A stretch of DNA of 64,000 nucleotides. Origin: Thunnus maccoyii (taxonomy: Eukaryota; Chordata; Actinopteri; Scombriformes; Scombridae). Positions 8,329-26,043 of the stretch are shown piece after piece (the first letter of the stretch is position 1; the number at the start of each line of letters is the position of its first letter). Where the stretch lies: assembly GCF_910596095.1 (NCBI RefSeq), contig NC_056540.1:23968001-24032000 (forward strand), written 5' to 3'. Below the pieces are notes generated by a model, which ran no database searches, was not told where the DNA came from, and saw only the letters and a program-made list of their open reading frames with translations. Position numbers and translations under genes: made by a program.

Positions 8329-9520
8329 GGGGGATGGGTAGCCTTCATCTTGAAGGGAAAAAGTGAGCCCGGATTACTTTTTTCCTTCAAGATGAACGCA
8401 GGGGGTTCTTTAGGGGGTGGGTAGCCTTCATCTTGAAGGGAAAAAGTGAGCCCAGATTACTATTTTCCTTCAAGATGAATGCAGGGGGTTATTTAGGGGG
8501 GTGTGTAGCCTTCAAGTTGAAGGGAAAAAGTGAGCCCGGATTACTTTTTTCCTTCAAGATGAACGCGGGGGGTTCTTTAGGGGGGTGGGTAGCCTTCATC
8601 TTGAAGGGAAATAGTGAGCCCAGATTACTTTTTTCCTTCAAGATGAATGCAGGGGGTTATTGAGGGGGGTGTGTAGCCTTCAACTTGAAGGGAAAAAGTG
8701 AGCCCGGATTACTTTTTTCCTTCAAGATGAACGCGGGGTGTTCTTTAGGGGGGTGGGTAGCCTTCAACTTGAAGGGAAAAAGTGAGCCCGGATTACTTTT
8801 TTCCTTCAAGATGAATGCAGGGGTTTTTTTAGGGGGGGGTGGCTAGCCTTCATCTTGAAGGGAAAAAGTGAGCCCAGATTACTTTTTTCCCTTCAAGATG
8901 AATGCAGGGGTTTTTTAGGGGGGGGTGGCTAGCCTTCATCTTGAAGGGAAAAAGTGAGCCCGGATTACTTTTTTCCTTCAAGATGAATGCAGGGGGTTCT
9001 TTAGGGGGGTGTGTAGCCTTCAAGTTGAAGGGAAAAAGTGAGCCCGGATTACTTTTTTCCTTCAAGATGAACGCGGGGTGTTCTTTAGGGGGGTGGGTAG
9101 CCTTCAACTTGAAGGGAAAAAGTGAGCCCAGATTACTTTTTTCCTTCAAGATGAATGCAGGGGGTTCTTTAGGGGGGTGGGTAGCCTTCAACTTGAAGGG
9201 AAAAAGTGAGCCCGGATTACTTTTTTCCTTCAAGATGAATGCAGGGGTTTTTTAGGGGGGGGTGGCTAGCCTTCATCTTGAAGGGAAAAAGTGAGCCCGG
9301 ATTACTTTTTTCCTTCAAGATGAATGCATGGGTTCTTTAGGGGGTGGGTAGCCTTCATCTTGAAGGGAAAAAGTGAGCCCAGATTACTTTTTTCCTTCAA
9401 GATGAATGCAGGGGTTTTTTAGGGGGGGGTGGCTAGCCTTCATCTTGAAGGGAAAAAGTGAGCCCGGATTACTTTTTTCCTTCAAGATGAATGCAGGGGG
9501 TTATTTAGGGGGTGGGTAAT
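8326..9520. repeat. Satellite of 14 hairpin-forming units of 82-87 bp
   Basis: The array starts within the stop codon of the 764-residue gene. Fourteen copies of the core GTGAGCCC(G/A)GATTACTTT can be counted. In a typical unit TTCATCTTGAAGG plus an A-rich stretch pairs with a T-rich stretch plus CCTTCAAGATGAA, giving about 21 near-perfect stem pairs around an 11-base loop (GAGCCCGGATT). In several units the left arm is changed to CAACTT or CAAGTT, which weakens the stem. G-runs of 5-7 separate the units. Many units are 84 bp (28 codons), so long spurious frames arise on both strands. The unit resembles a tandemly amplified small inverted-repeat element. Confidence 0.9.
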
Positions 9521-9529
9521 CAATAAATT

Positions 9530-10450
9530 CAATTCAATAAAAAACATTCAACAAAAGTGTTTAAATTCAACATCACTTTTCATATTATTTGCAGTCAAAG
9601 CTCTAAATATTAGAAGCATGTTTTGTCTTGTTGTGTTAATCCTGTAATGTCATCAATGGTATTACGTTCTGTCTTGTCTTGTATCAATTCTTTTGATCAT
9701 CTCAAAACAAAAAGAGTCTTCTTCCATTTTGCAATACATCTGATCTGGTATGTTTTTTGTGTTAACTCTATTAGATATACAATTTATTAAAGGGTGTATC
9801 TCCTGTACTGTTTTATTCAGTCCTGTCTTTTACAAGGTAACTTGTCATGTGTATATATTTATACTGTTGCCTTACCAACAGAAATAAAAATACAAACTGA
9901 TCTGAAAACATTTAATGAAAAGGTGAAACATTGGCTGAAACAAAACCAAACCTGCGATCATTGACCTATGATCATGTCCATGTGCATGTGTGCATGCACA
10001 TGGACATGTATACATAGATAGAGGAACAGATACATATAGATAAACATACATGCACTGATATAGATTATGAATGTATGTACACGGACACATACACCTATAA
10101 ATACTATGCATATATATACACATCATTGCCATGAATTAGGGAACATACACATTCACACACATATGCAACACATGTAAATTGATTGTTACGTGATGTAAAT
10201 ACTGTTGCTATTGAGAATGTCACTATTTATTATTTATTAAATTATTTAAATAATGTCTTTCTGGTAGTGATATGTTATGACTATTTTAAGTAAAAAAGCC
10301 TAACCAGGGACAGGGGTCGCAAATTAGCCTTGGCTGGAAATCATATATGCAACACATCTGTTTCATGTTATTTTAACCTGTTACAACGTTTTTTGCATCA
10401 TCCCTGAGAAATAAACTAATAAATAAAAATAAATAAATAAAAAAAAGTGT
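9530..10450 (+). mobile_element. Possible 3' tail of a LINE retrotransposon
   Basis: Non-coding AT-rich sequence that ends with phrasing typical of fish LINE 3' ends: ACCAGGGACAGGGGTCGC, then CAAATTAGCC, CATCCCTGAG, and an (AAAT)n-like tail at about 10405-10445. No reverse-transcriptase frame is visible. The left boundary is arbitrary, directly after the satellite. The clade (L2, Rex or L1 type) is not resolved. Confidence 0.4.
9973..10008. repeat. Perfect 16-bp inverted repeat, 4-base loop
   Basis: The arms are 9973-9988 and 9993-10008 with loop TGTG, inside the presumed LINE tail and next to ATG/CAT-rich simple sequence. It may be only a consequence of low complexity. Confidence 0.6.
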
Positions 10451-10790
10451 GAATTTTGAGGTACTTGTACTTTACTTTAAATTTCAGAGGGAAATATTGT
10501 CCTTTCTACTCCAATATATTTATTTGACAGTTCAAGTTAGTTTTCAGATGAAGATGTGACACAATGGATAATATAACAAGCTTTTAAAATAGAGCATATT
10601 GTTAAAGATGAAACCAGTGGATGAAACCAGTGGCGTTTGACGTCTGACAGAAAGCAGTGTGTAGTTGGGGTGACATTACAGATGTCTATGAGTTGTTAAC
10701 AGCTCCACCAAATAGTGATTATTCCCTCTAAACTTCTCACATGGTTTCATTTCAATAAATGTTCAGTCCAATATTCTTGCAAAACCGGAC
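10450..10790 (+). repeat. Diverged copy of the repeat tail found in both palindrome arms
   Basis: Similar to about 4931-5220 and inverted to about 2290-2580. Shared phrases include GATGAAGATNTGACACAATG, ATAATATAACAAG and CCACCAAATAGTGATT. It belongs to the teleost hAT-like repeat family characterised by AGTACTTGAGTAAATGTA ends. Confidence 0.6.
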
Positions 10791-10811
10791 AGGAAAAGAA
10801 TATATGGGTGT

Positions 10812-10875
10812 GGTTGTATGTATGTATGTATGTATGTATGTGAGTCTGTATGTATGTGTACAGAATGTATGTATG
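10812..10875 (+). repeat. (GTAT)n microsatellite
   Basis: Imperfect run of TATG/GTAT tetranucleotides, directly after the sequence that forms the empty-site paralogue of the hAT insertion at 11284-13474. Confidence 0.8.
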
Positions 10876-11283
10876 AACTGAAGAAGAATACACATTTGGG
10901 TACAGACTTGATAATCAACATTTCGGTAGAGACTTGATAATCGAGTGACGTCTGGGACAATCCTCTTTCCTGCCTCCTGACCCCCTCTGTTTTTGCCCCC
11001 TTGATTTGCCTTGATCTTGTATGCGAATGCCCTTCCTTCCTATCTTCTGCTCACCATTTGTTGATCACTGCTTTGATCCTTACTGTATAAAATCGTGCCA
11101 TTTCTTCTGCTCTGGGTCAATGAGCTCACCGCATTTCCGGAATGCTATTAAACCACTTCCACCACAGCAAACTTTGAACAAGGACTTGAGTGATTTTCTT
11201 CAACAGTACGTATGTCCATAGCTTCACTTTTTTCAGTCCAACATTGCTGCAAAACTGGACAGGAAAATAATATATAGGTGTGG

Positions 11284-13201
11284 CAGTGGCAGCTGGTGAC
11301 TCAAAAAATTGGGGAAGATAGGAGGAAAACCAACATGGAATCTTACAACAAACTGCATCAAACTATATCATTGTCCCCCACCTGATGAAATCCGAGGGGT
11401 GGGGGGCAATTTTATATGCCAATAAAACAATTTGCTTTCAAAAACAAAAACCCCTAAGTGGTGAAAAGGCTACTTCTTTAAAGACATTTAGCATATACAT
11501 AATGTCTCTAAACAAATATGTGCTTATTTTAGCCATGGAGTGGTTCAAATGTGTCATTTTACCAACAAAGTGAAATTCAAATTTATAGTACTGTTCTATT
11601 GTGACAACAAGTTTATGTTCTCATCAAAAACAGACAACATATCACATGATTTACACATGTTTCCTATGTATTTTCTTAGTATACAGAAATATATAAAGTA
11701 GCACAAAGCTTATAATGTGATACAGGTTCAGATCAGTGCTGAATACTAGAAAGATTGAACACTAAAAACATTCACAGATCTAAAAGTGTAGGTTCACATC
11801 AGAAAGTATTAATGCATGCATGCACCCTTATCTATATGTACGATATACAAAATAAAACCTTCCTCTTTTTAACAGTGAATGAAACAGCCTCTGTCCACAT
11901 CATCAAAACTTGATGATAACAAACATTCACCGCAAACATCATTTAGCAGCTAGATGCTAATAAGCTGCTCATCTGCAGCACATTAAACAGCAGGTACACA
12001 TAACTCAAATGTCACATCGGACCCGTTAAGATGCTGGTTTGATTGTTGTTCTTCAGAATCCCTGTTAACGACACGCTGTCTGTCCATGACTTGTACTTAC
12101 AGCAGTTTGTTTACTTTGTCTTAAATGAGACATTAAATTTTGCAATTAATCCGCAGTTCATATGCCTGCTGAACCGTGGGGGGCGATCCGTACAGATCAC
12201 AGATCAACTACAATCAGTTACACCACTAGTTAACACTTGTTATTCTAGCTACTTTAAGCTTATTACTCAGTATACAGCTCAGCTTAAAATGAACTAAAGA
12301 AACTGTCAGAAGCAAGCAGCCAGACCCCCTGCACTTATTCACTAATCACACATCAACAGGTGACTGAACAACCACTCAATTAAAAACAAATGAATGAGTG
12401 AGTCCAGACAGCTCACTGTAATTTCAACAAGCAAACTAACGTTACCCACAACACATTATATGATCTCTGCTGCATTCTTGTTAAAGAGATAAAAAAAAAC
12501 ACAAAAAAGCCACACAGGGACATTTAACCATCAGAGATGAAATTAGCGACCAAAGAGACAGAGAGAGAGAAGCTGTATCTGACTCACGTTATCTGACATC
12601 TTCTTTCTTTCATGGAGATGAAGTATTCATGTCATAACGTCCATTTGTAGCTGTTGGTCATCTTGTTTGTTAGTTAACAGAACTTTGTGGCTGCTGGTTA
12701 ACCAGACTGATATCATTAGCAACAATGACAAACAAGCTAACTCTCCTGGTTGTTTCTCCGGTTGCTTCTCTCTCCAGCCTCCCCAGCAGTGTCCTGCTGC
12801 TGCTGCACTGCCCAGTCCAGATAATTTCTCCGTTAGCTTAACAACAGTCCTTAACAGTCCTTCCATGGATGTATAAAGAGTCCTTAAGGCTGCTACAACA
12901 AGCTAACTCTTGCATCGGCTAACGCAAAGAGCTATCTACTGCTGCTACTCTGCTTTACAGTGGAGAGAATTGAAGATGAATTCAAGAAACTATCATTGGA
13001 CCAACTCGATGTCAATATTGCATTCTGGTTGTTGATTGGTAAGGGAGGACAGCCTCCCTTGGAGCGTAATTTTACATGTCATGGCCAATCACAGATTAGC
13101 ATGAAAAAGATGAAATATATTTAGTCCAATGTAAGAGATCCCGCCCTGCAGAGGTCAGGCACCCGTCCTCCTCTGTCCCCCACTCCACCTCCACCAATTG
13201 C

Positions 13202-13236
<35 letters not shown>

Positions 13237-13474
13237 ACCACTTCACACACTGCTCTTTCTCCTCCTGCCCTGCAGGTGTCGTTGTTAAAAAATTTTAAAC
13301 AGAATTTCAGCGATGGATTTTTTCCAAAGGAGAGAAAAAATACTTTATAAATACTGAGATTTGGTAATGGTTTATTTCAACCAAATATTCTTTTTTATAT
13401 TTTGATCTCCCTTTTGCCTCTCAAAAAATAGAGGAGGATCAACCTCCTCTGCCTCTATGGACCAGCCTCTACTG
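11284..13474. mobile_element. 2.2-kb hAT-like element with target-site duplication
   Basis: The left end CAGTGGCAGCTGGT and the right end ACCAGCCTCTACTG form inverted ends (the right end reads CAGTAGAGGCTGGT when inverted). Flanking 8-mers AGGTGTGG (11276-11283) and AGCTGTGG (13475-13482) match at 7 of 8 positions, as expected for hAT. The uninterrupted site is visible at about 10770-10830, where the same flank runs directly into TTGTATGTATG. The interior shows no recognisable transposase, only short open frames, and contains a 34-base C run near its right end. Confidence 0.75.
13203..13236 (+). repeat. Homopolymer of 34 C
   Basis: Uninterrupted C run, G on the minus strand, inside the hAT-like element. 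It could form i-motif or G-quadruplex structures and is error-prone in sequencing, so the true length is uncertain. Confidence 0.9.
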
Positions 13475-13536
13475 AGCTGTGGTTGTATGTATGCAAGTCT
13501 GTATGTATTCATGTATGTATATACAGCATGTATGTA

Positions 13537-14069
13537 CAGTACTGTGCAAAAGTTTTAGGCACTTTAGATGTTTAAATTTTTATCCATTATGCAATGCCAT
13601 CAGGGAGGTGTCTGATCGGTCCCAAATTTATTCATGACATGACAATGACCCCGAGCATACAGCTAGAGTCATAAAGAACTATTTTCAGCAACAAGAAGAA
13701 TGATGAGTCCTGTAACAGATGGTATGGTATGGCCCCCAAAGAGCTGATCTCAACATCATGGAGTCAATCTAGGGTTACATGAAGAAGCACCTGAGATGGC
13801 CTAAATTATAAATCCACAGAAGAACATTCTTTCTCCAGGATGGTTACAACAACCTACCTGCAAGTTACCATGAAAAACTGTTAAAGTGTACCGAGAACTG
13901 CTGTTGTTTTAAAGGCAAAGCTGCTCACAGCAAATATTAATTTAATTTAGGTTTCTTCTGTTTACTCAACTTTGCATGAAGTTCGTTGATAAATAAAAAA
14001 CATTCATAGCATTGTTTTTGAAAGTATCCTCATTTTATTTTTAATGCCTAAAACTTTTGCACAGTACTG
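13537..14069 (+). mobile_element. Internally deleted Tc1/mariner-type element
   Basis: The ends are inverted copies of CAGTACTGTGCAAAAGTTTT, flanked by TA on both sides (13535-13536 and 14070-14071). The length is only 533 bp. The interior keeps broken traces of a Tc1 DDE transposase: a DNDPEHTARVIKNYF-like stretch near 13650 and a WPPK-type stretch near 13730. It lacks the N-terminal helix-turn-helix half and is not functional. Confidence 0.85.
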
Positions 14070-14139
14070 TATGTGTGTATGTATGAATGTATATATGTGT
14101 GAAAGCATTCACACATATATTTCATGTAAGATCTTAATT

Positions 14140-14570
14140 GGAAAAGTAACTTTAAGTGGCAAATAAATGTAGTGGAGTAAAAAGTACAATATTACCCCCC
14201 TGGAAAAAGTGGAGTACAAGTACAAAGTAGTATGAAATGGAAATATTCAAGTACAAGTGCCTCAAATTTGTACTTAAAGTACTTGAGTAAATGTAAAAAC
14301 ATAAAAATAGTCACATTCCACCACTGGATGCTTCAATTAGTGACTACGACCAGGGGTACAAGTTATTATTTTCATTATCGATTGAGTAAAACAAAAAAAC
14401 ATTTCAAATCATCATAAAGCCTGACACCTGAAAAGGTGAAACCAGAGAATATTTTGTGTTTCTGCTTGCAAAAATTACTAAAATAATCGATTATCCAAAG
14501 TGGTAGCAATAAATGTTTCTACGAATTAACTAATCTATTAGTAAATTAATTGTTTCATTGTCACCTACAT
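14140..14570. repeat. Teleost hAT-like end followed by a CAATTAGT-type dispersed repeat
   Basis: 14150-14330 shows the AAGTACTTGAGTAAATGTA and TTCCACCACTGG phrases of the same teleost repeat seen in the palindrome. 14335-14570 resembles the ATTATCGATT/AATCGATTA repeat family also present at 20904-21205. No gene is seen. Confidence 0.55.
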
Positions 14571-15696
14571 CCTGATAATGACATAAGACACAGAAAGATA
14601 AGTACCATATATCTCTATTTCCCATACAGAAGCAGCATATTGTGTTTTTAAGTCTTTTGTTTTGTTGAGATGCTATATGAGCACTTGATTATCAATCACT
14701 GAATTTCATGACAATTCAGTTAAAACACAAATCTTTTATGATGTCTTTAGAGAATAATATATCAATCAAATTAAGATACAAAGAAAAATGATGCTTGAAG
14801 ATTTATTCATCCAGATTTATTCAAAACTGTTTAACATCCCACCTTCTAAATACTGTTGACACACTTCATGTCAAGGACACATATTTCTCATGTTTTCCCT
14901 CATGTATACAATAAACAGACAATAACAATTAACATTTCTATTTTTCATAATTTCTAAAAATCCATGTATGGAAAAATAACAGAATTTGGAGTTGGAGTTG
15001 AAAAAAAAAAAAACACACACCTGCTTGTAACAGATAATTTTGTTAATGTACACTGTTGAAAAGAGGTGAAGCAACAGGAAACAGGTGCATCATTGCCAAC
15101 AATACACTTCATTTCTCTGCCTTGGTAACCGACAGCTGCTTATGTGTTTACAGTCAAGCTGTGACATACGTTCCACATTTTGTACTGCAACTCAGTTAAA
15201 ACAGTATGACAAAAACTTCTTAATCATTTTTATGACGTTTGCATTGATGTAATGAGGTACTTTGATTTGTCAGGTATTTCATGTGCTGGATTAGCCAACA
15301 ATTGATATTCCCATCTGGTTATTTTATCCATAAACAGCTTCTTATTTGATTTTCCATAAAAAGGTACCACATCACAATATACTCTATAACTACATTAAAA
15401 ATCAAGTTTTTATGAAGGTTTGCAAATCTGATTGTGAAAATGAGAATCAGGTTTCTTTATTTTTGGGCTTTTTGTAGTATTGTTTGAACATGTATATGCA
15501 CAATTGTGGCTTATATGAAAGTGTGGTGTCTTGTAAGCCCATGTGGGCTGAGCACAGTTGTATGCATGACACAATGATAAAAAAACATAATTCATTCATT
15601 GATTATATCGCTATCACTATATAAAATTACATGTCTTTGTAATAGAGGATCCATATCGGCCACTCCTTTACAGCAGCAGTGGATACTTCATTTCAT
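14571..15696. other. Intergenic and probable FBXL12 3' UTR
   Basis: No coding region is seen. On the minus strand an AATAAA signal (TTTATT on plus at 15456-15461) lies about 240 bases past the FBXL12 stop and is a plausible polyadenylation signal. Confidence 0.4.
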
Positions 15697-18023
15697 TTAG
15701 TCTGCATTTATCTGAACAGAGCAGTTGGTGAAAACTAGTGCACAGCATGGCAGCAGCACAGCCAGTGAGCGGCGCAGACTTGGAATAGGATCATTCATAT
15801 CTAGTTTGTTCTCATCGTTGCTGCTGTCTCCACCTACAGCTTCCTCACTGTCCTGCTCTTCTTCACCACCACCCTCTCCCTCCACCACTGGTGGACACTG
15901 CCGAGGCTGGAAGATTACATCCAAAAACTCCAGTCTGCGGAGCCCACGGAGCATCCTGCAACTCCGCACTATCTGCATCTCACTGAGCGTGCAAGCCCAC
16001 AAGCACAGACACTTCAGGTCCTTCAGACGGCTGGCACAGAGCAAGCCTGGCCCCACTTCCTTACCACCCAGGCTCAGCTCCTCTAGTCCGAGCCATCCTG
16101 CCCCTAGCCCCAGAGAGGCCATCTGTAACTGGTAGCCCTGCCGCCCAGTGATGCCTATTTCTAGAAACTTGAGCCTGAACAGCCCTTCCACACCGCAGAC
16201 GCCATCCTTGGCAGCGCAGCTCCTGAGCCCGTTAGCCGTCACACGAAAGGTGTCACGCAGCTCCAGTCGACTGAGCCTCTCCCATGATGTCAGACTCTGC
16301 AGGTGTTGGTCCGTGAAAGAAGGAACATTGTTAAGGACTAACCTCTCAATAGAAATCCCCGATGGAGAGCCAGACCCTTTTCCTTTCTGATCCCGTCCTT
16401 TCTGTTGAGCACCAACACTGGATGTAGCTTCTGCTCTTTCTTGGGGATCAGCAGGGGACGTAGGAAGGCTCTGGTCGAAAAAGCCCCGAGGCAGCTCACA
16501 ACCACGCAGCTCCAGCACCTGCAAAGATGTAGGTAGGAGCTGGCAACTGGGAAGGCTTCTCAGGTCTGCATGCAGAAGGTAGAGCTTACTCAGGCGAGGG
16601 CACTTTGTAGACAAAGCTTTGAGCCAAGACTCAGAGAGAAAGGTACCCCCTCGGGCAGAAAGCAGCAAACCACGCAACCGTAGGCACCGTAGTCCACAAC
16701 CCAGGAACTGACGCAGCAGGACCCAAAGTATGCGGGATGTCACCTAACACACAAAGGACGGCCCATGATATGTGTATGTGGCAAAAGAGAGACAATTACT
16801 ATCAATATTTGCCAAGACACAACCAATATGTAATAGCATTTATGTCATCAGAGGCTTAAGGCAACGCAGGTTTATTTGTGGAGCACATTTCATGCACAAA
16901 GGCAATTCAGCATGCTTTGCATAAAGTATGAAAAACATTAAAAAGGAAGCACGGCTTAAAACATTATAATGATATTTAAAACATTTAAAAAGATGACACA
17001 GAGAAGCAAATACCAGAGAGGTAAAAGCGTAGATGAGAGGTAGATGATAGTGAGTGTTTAAGGTTCAGTGAAAGGTGATGGGGAACATAAAGGTTTTTAA
17101 TCTGGATTTATCAGTAGTTCAAGTCAGAGCAAGTCTCATTTCCTCTGCAAGTTTGTTCCAGCTCTGCATAGTAACTACATGCTCCTTCTGAAAGTTTTAG
17201 GGGAATAAAAGGGTTCATATGGTAAAAGACAGTCAGAGATTGACATATATAGACAAGCAGCAGTAACTCAGATTCTTCTCTTTGACACTCTGCAGGCCAG
17301 TGAGGACACCTGTGAACTGGCATGATGTGTTTAATGTTCTTCATCTCTTCTAATTAGGAGTCAGCGGCAGCATTTTGAATCAGGAAAGTTACCAGAAGAT
17401 CTAACCTGCTTGAAGTGAAAGCGTAAACACCTTTTTTCTGTGTCTTGCCATGTTTTTAAGATGGCAGCATTGATTTGATGTGGCTGTTAAACTGAGTGCA
17501 TGATTACATCAGGGTTTCGGACTTGATAAAGTTATTGCTGTTGGTGCATGTGTATCAGATCTGTATGTATTAGCAAATTACTTGTTGTACGGTTATTTTG
17601 CCAGTTAGCACCAGTGTGCCTGTTATGTGCTGTCGCCTACTAGAATGAAGACTACACTGATGTAAAAGGTAAACTAAAAGAAAACAGGTGAAGCCACATT
17701 ACTAGACGCATCCTCACCCCTTTCCATGCTGTCAGATCGACAAGCCTCCACAGTCTTTGGTCTTTCACAAGGCGTCTCCATCTCTTACAGACTCTGAAAC
17801 AACACCGTGAAATACAACAAATAAATCATGTGACATGAGTCACAACAACAAAGCAGCTACTGAGTTTTGTTTCACAACACGGATAACAAAAAACACTGAC
17901 AGCAAAGTTTAAACTCTCTTACCTTCCAGCTCGGACGAGCTCTCGTACGCTCAGATATGACAATACGTCAATTAAAATGTTTTCTGGACAGTAGTCTAGA
18001 TTACAGGCTTTAAATTCATCCAT
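15697..18023 (-). CDS. fbxl12: F-box and leucine-rich repeat protein 12
   Basis: Three coding exons: 17923-18023, 17718-17793 and 15697-16743, with phases that join to a 407-residue protein. FBXL12 is the substrate-recognition subunit of an SCF (SKP1-CUL1-F-box) ubiquitin ligase. The first two exons encode the F-box: PENILIDVLSYLSVRELVRAG, then VCKRWRRLVKDQRLWRLVDL, matching the human FBXL12 layout. The large third exon carries the degenerate leucine-rich repeats (LYLLHADLRSLPS, LQVLELRGCEL, IERLVLNNVPSFTDQHL, LSRLELRDTFRVT). It is about 80 residues longer than human FBXL12 as remembered. The extra length is a Ser/Gly/Lys-rich insertion around residues 140-175 and an acidic Glu/Gly-rich stretch before the C-terminus. 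The start codon lies 330 bases from the divergent COPS6 start. Confidence 0.85.
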
Positions 18024-18353
18024 TTTGTAAACAAAACTGTTAAAACCTTGTAGACGGACCGATATTCCGACGCACACAGGTTGCGCCCAAATCAGGAATC
18101 CGCAGGAAAAAGCTACCCGGTGACTGTAGGACCTAGCGGCAGTTAAATGGGTTTAAAATGAAACATACTTCTTTATACACAACATATCGTGTCAAAGTAG
18201 AAAACAATCCTTACTTTATCGTATCATTGTTCAAATTGTGATCTTAAATGAGCGGAAGGGAGCATATTTTAAAACGTCTGAAATATAGCGACATCGCCAC
18301 CTAACGTCCGTTATGTGAACAGTCCACTGCGCCTGCGCGGTTTACCGGACAAG
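18024..18353. promoter_or_regulatory. Bidirectional FBXL12/COPS6 promoter
   Basis: A 330-base gap between two divergent start codons. An NRF1-like GC palindrome (CTGCGCCTGCGCGG) lies at 18327-18340, and a YY1-like CAAGATGGCG at 18350-18359 overlaps the COPS6 ATG. No TATA box is seen. NRF1 plus initiator-proximal YY1 is common in divergent housekeeping promoters. Motifs are seen; their use is inferred. Confidence 0.6.
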
Positions 18354-24863
<6,510 letters not shown>

Positions 24864-25204
24864 GCTGGCAGTTATTATTATTATTATTATTATTAGCCGA
24901 AGCAGAGAGACAAACAAGCACTGCAGTTTCTTTTCTCTCTTCTGTCTTTTTGTTTTGTTTTGTTTGTATTTTGGTCAGCTAAGACACAATCTTAAGCCAA
25001 AAGTAGCTTTTCAAACCAGATTCAATTTCGTTTTCAACCACAAGTGTGTCCAAAAGCACTTAATTACACCGATCAGTAATGTAAACAGAAAAAGAGAGGT
25101 GTACAAATTTAGGCTCTTTCTTGGTATGCAGAGCAACAGATCCACTGTACATGAACGTTATATTATTTTACCCGTTTGTTTTATTGTTTGATGTTTCTGT
25201 ATGT

Positions 25205-25210
25205 AATAAA
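25205..25210 (+). terminator. COPS6 polyadenylation signal
   Basis: AATAAA about 340 bases after the stop codon, followed by a T-rich downstream element. This would end the 3' UTR near 25230. Confidence 0.6.
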
Positions 25211-25229
25211 TGATCTGCTGATTTTTTTT

Positions 25230-25745
25230 CATGGGACTTTGAATCTTCTTCTTTCTAAGCCTGAACGATTATAGTCTAAATTATAACAGGATAGACATCA
25301 TAGTACTTGACACGACACACAGCTCATAAAAACCTCAGACCTGCGCTTTTAAACGACCCCATGAAAGTCAGCTATGTGGAGCTGGTGTAGTTGCAGGTTT
25401 ATTGTTTGGAGCCGAGAGTGTTTGCAGTTAGTTCGTCTTTTGAAGTCGTGTTCCTGCTGTTCGACTGCCTCTGGAGGTTTTGGACAGACAGGCACACACA
25501 GCGGGAGAAAGGGGGGCAGGGAGACTTACAGATCTCGAGGTGGAGGTCTGACAGGAGTCAGCATTTATATGGGTATTAAATATACAGCGGAACTCAGATA
25601 TAATGACCCCCCAACCTGCACGCTGGCACCTCTGCTTTACTAGTCTGCCTTTACCTGCCATGTGGCACTGAGAGGAACAAACATTTTCTGTTTTTTCTGT
25701 CTTCATGCACCTTTTTTAGAAGAGTATTCAAAGCCAAAATACAAC
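25230..25745. other. COPS6 / actinodin-like intergenic gap
   Basis: Gap between two convergent genes. Short frames on both strands at 25374-25706 show no family resemblance. No gene is seen. Confidence 0.4.
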
Positions 25746-25763
25746 TTGTTCTCTGTTTTGTGA

Positions 25764-25770
25764 CATTTTA
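25764..25770 (-). terminator. Polyadenylation signal of the actinodin-like gene
   Basis: AATAAA on the minus strand, about 275 bases after the stop codon. It is the nearest such signal. Confidence 0.5.
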
Positions 25771-26043
25771 TTATTTCATTATTCAAAATCATTTGCATTA
25801 CATGCTTGTGTTGACTGAAAATTGCCTTTTTACATGCTGAAAGGAAACTGCACAGTAACAAAAAAATACATTTACATTTGTCAGTTTAAGGTTTAAACAA
25901 ACACTGTAACTTATCAATGCTTAAGTACAAGTACGATTGATCAACGACTCCCCGAAATGTGGAATTGTGCTACTTAGATGTTTTCAATCAAAGTCTGTTT
26001 CGTTTTAAGAGAAACCCTTCTCCTCCCACACGTCCTGGAGGTC

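Noticed and set aside
8433-9255. Open frames on both strands inside the hairpin satellite
   Set aside because: They result from unit lengths that are often multiples of three (84 bp); no family resemblance and the frames break where the unit length changes.
8326-9520. CRISPR-like array of regular palindromic repeats
   Set aside because: Units are contiguous without unique spacers, the genome is a vertebrate, and no Cas genes are present; it is a tandem satellite.
11284-13474. Protein-coding gene inside the 2.2-kb hAT-like element
   Set aside because: Only frames below 85 codons without recognisable domains; no splice-consistent transposase could be assembled.
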